Under the pieces are notes generated by a model. That model worked only from the letters and a program-made list of their open reading frames with translations. It was not told where the DNA came from and searched no databases. From an uncultured Treponema sp. (GTDB lineage Bacteria; Spirochaetota; Spirochaetia; Treponematales; Treponemataceae), in NCBI GenBank assembly GCA_905372345.1, contig CAJPPE010000082.1:1-6949 (forward strand): 6,949 nucleotides of DNA, written 5' to 3'. This document shows, piece by piece, positions 6,759-6,949 of this stretch. The position numbers were made by a program, and so were the translations under genes. Every line of letters starts with the position of its first letter. The first letter of the stretch is position 1.

Positions 6759-6949
6759 TTTGTCTTCTTAATTCTTGAATAACCTTGTCCGTAATATCGA
6801 CGGTAGGGCTGTACCATATTATTCCGGCATTATGCTCGTAGCTTAAAACCATTGTGTAGCCTTCCGATTCGGCAACGCGGCGGACAGCTTCATAAAGACT
6901 GCTGTAAAATACATCATCATTTATTAAATTCTTTCGGAGCATATTGAGT
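6751..6949 (-). CDS. OmpH/Skp-family periplasmic chaperone, C-terminal end only
   Basis: The last 65 codons or so of a gene that enters from the right edge; the frame is open beyond the methionine at 6940-6942, so that codon is probably internal. The sequence includes YEAVRRVAESEGYTMVLSY, then IIWYSPTVDITDKVIQELRRQ. This matches the usual C-terminal pattern of OmpH/Skp proteins: an alpha/beta segment with a 'GY..VL' strand, then 'DITD.VI..L'. These chaperones carry unfolded outer-membrane proteins across the periplasm. The coiled-coil arms and signal peptide would lie outside the window. From memory, T. pallidum has the order BamA, OmpH, MutS, so the position just before mutS supports the call. 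Its TAA (6751-6753) overlaps the mutS GTG, so the two are in one operon. Confidence 0.8.
   Translation of the reverse strand, partial: LNMLRKNLINDDVFYSSLYEAVRRVAESEGYTMVLSYEHNAGIIWYSPTVDITDKVIQELRRQSE

Overview
The window looks like a spirochaete chromosome, most likely an oral or host-associated Treponema of the T. denticola type. This is an inference from three signs. The base composition is low to moderate GC with very AT-rich gaps. The urocanate hydratase is of the long type that also occurs in animals. An OmpH/Skp-like gene sits directly upstream of mutS and overlaps it, and from memory this order is also found in T. pallidum (BamA, OmpH, MutS in a row). All six genes lie on the minus strand, so transcription runs from high to low coordinates.

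Layout in the direction of transcription. At the right edge (6949-6751) is the C-terminal end of an OmpH/Skp-family periplasmic chaperone. Its stop codon overlaps the GTG start of mutS (6758-4074), a full-length DNA mismatch-recognition ATPase. A gap of 238 bp (4073-3836) follows, with a short hairpin near the mutS end and a strong sigma-70-type promoter near the other. That promoter drives a probable two-gene operon: a class I SAM-dependent methyltransferase (3835-3158) and, 17 bp later, a 448-residue YjiH-type membrane protein of the nucleoside-recognition/gate family (3140-1794). A second gap (1793-1655) holds a 14-bp perfect inverted repeat and a promoter whose -10 box lies six bases before the next start codon. 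That gene encodes a small histidine-phosphatase (phosphoglycerate-mutase-like) enzyme (1654-1112). Finally, a clear promoter overlapping the 3' side of the phosphatase gene drives hutU (urocanate hydratase), which runs off the left edge of the window.

Functionally the window is a patchwork of at least four transcription units: envelope biogenesis plus DNA repair, methyltransferase plus transporter, a lone phosphatase, and histidine catabolism. No mobile element, CRISPR array, tRNA or rRNA is visible. Nothing here requires a new biological system. The points most worth a second look are the likely leaderless phosphatase transcript, the unexplained 14-bp inverted repeat, the methyltransferase/YjiH pairing and the animal-like urocanase.
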